In this document: piece after piece, positions 33,263-33,602 of the stretch
Position numbering within the stretch: the first letter of the stretch is position 1
How the letters are laid out: each line of letters opens with the position of its first letter
Origin: Bacteroidota bacterium
GTDB taxonomy: Bacteria; Bacteroidota; Bacteroidia; NS11-12g; UBA9320
Length of the DNA stretch: 33,602 bases
Assembly (NCBI GenBank): GCA_018700895.1
Contig: JABIUV010000019.1
Location: 1 to 33,602 of the forward strand
Reading direction: 5' to 3'
Translations under genes and position numbers: made by a program
The notes under the pieces: generated by a model
Told to the model about the DNA's origin: nothing
Databases searched by the model: none
The model's input: only the letters and a program-made list of their open reading frames with translations

Positions 33263-33565
33263 TTGAAACGATTAGTTTCCATATTACTCATACTTAGTCT
33301 CGGTTTTACTGGAGGCAGTAGTATTTTGCATCAGCTAGAGCAAGATGAAAATCACACGCATGAGGCTGGAACACACCTCTGCGAGGAAGATGCTCATCAC
33401 CACTGCTCACTTTGCGACACTCTTATGACCTTTGGTCTGGTGACTGCAAAACAGGAAAATAACGAGTATATCGCCTGGAACTCAACGTACCGCGTAGCAC
33501 AAACATCTTTGTACTACTCTAACTACCCATCAAACACTCAGGGTAGAGCTCCACCTATGAAATAA
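33263..33565 (+). CDS. Exported His/Cys-rich protein, probable DUF2946-like metal-linked protein
   Basis: A 100-residue protein beginning MKRLVSILLILSLGFTGGSS, a signal peptide. The mature part has a metal-binding look: His31, His33, His38, Cys40, His45-47, Cys48 and Cys51 (the stretch HLCEEDAHHHCSLCD), and it ends RAPPMK, close to the R-G-P-P end I remember from small Bacteroidota proteins encoded before copper- or metal-related TonB receptors. The start codon is TTG at 33263, 21 bases after the decarboxylase stop; a -7-like motif directly upstream supports that start. The next gene, which could confirm the context, is outside the window. Confidence 0.8.
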   Translation: MKRLVSILLILSLGFTGGSSILHQLEQDENHTHEAGTHLCEEDAHHHCSLCDTLMTFGLVTAKQENNEYIAWNSTYRVAQTSLYYSNYPSNTQGRAPPMK

Positions 33566-33602
33566 TTGACTAGATACTCTCAGTTAATTTTCATTTCATA
33601 AA

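Overview
The window comes from a chromosome of a Bacteroidota bacterium, probably from the Flavobacteriales or a relative. The signs are two secreted proteins with C-terminal type IX secretion (T9SS) sorting domains, a carboxypeptidase-regulatory/TonB-plug type outer membrane protein, a UpxY-type NusG paralogue, start codons without clear Shine-Dalgarno sequences, and many copies of the Bacteroidota -7 promoter motif TAnnTTTG upstream of genes. An alginate/chondroitinase-B type lyase hints at a marine or algal-polymer habitat, but that is inference. I see no rRNA, tRNA, CRISPR array, prophage or intact insertion sequence.

Layout. 1-304: start of a UpxY-like antiterminator running off the left edge. 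314-5753 (minus): secreted dipeptidyl peptidase IV, two tandem POT peptide transporters and an intrinsic terminator, a peptide-scavenging operon. 5794-8394: an FAD-linked glycolate/lactate-type oxidase converging on a serpin lipoprotein. 8468-11077: clpB. 11078-11702: a perfect hairpin and a decayed gene. 11703-13775: cytoplasmic M3 oligopeptidase. 13776-14279: a decayed AAA-ATPase C-terminus bracketed by imperfect direct repeats. 14280-15534: a LysR regulator divergent from an unknown 84-residue protein with a palindrome between them. 15696-17004: a MOSC protein and a lipoprotein. 17088-19258: an aminotransferase translationally coupled to a heptose-type PfkB kinase. 19327-21176 (minus): rpsP-rimM-trmD, with a long repeat-bearing acidic tail on S16. 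21327-22473: an orphan nuclease-like protein and a DoxX membrane protein. 22602-30233: a PL6 lyase (T9SS), an outer membrane beta-barrel protein and a LamG adhesin-like T9SS protein with six Cys repeats. 30337-31146: a DUF4846 lipoprotein. 31210-33241: cysteine dioxygenase divergent from a group II PLP decarboxylase. 33263-33565: a His/Cys-rich exported protein.

How the genes work together. Peptide use is the clearest theme: an exported DPP IV, two proton-coupled importers and a cytosolic M3 peptidase, with a surface serpin nearby that could guard against foreign proteases. The second coherent unit is the cysteine dioxygenase/decarboxylase pair, which together would turn cysteine into hypotaurine. 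Several genes carry a -7-like motif only 4-9 bases before the start codon, which suggests leaderless or nearly leaderless mRNAs. Two gene remnants and an internally duplicated ribosomal protein tail are the main signs of recent change. All family calls are from reading the translated sequence and memory of the families; no searches were run.
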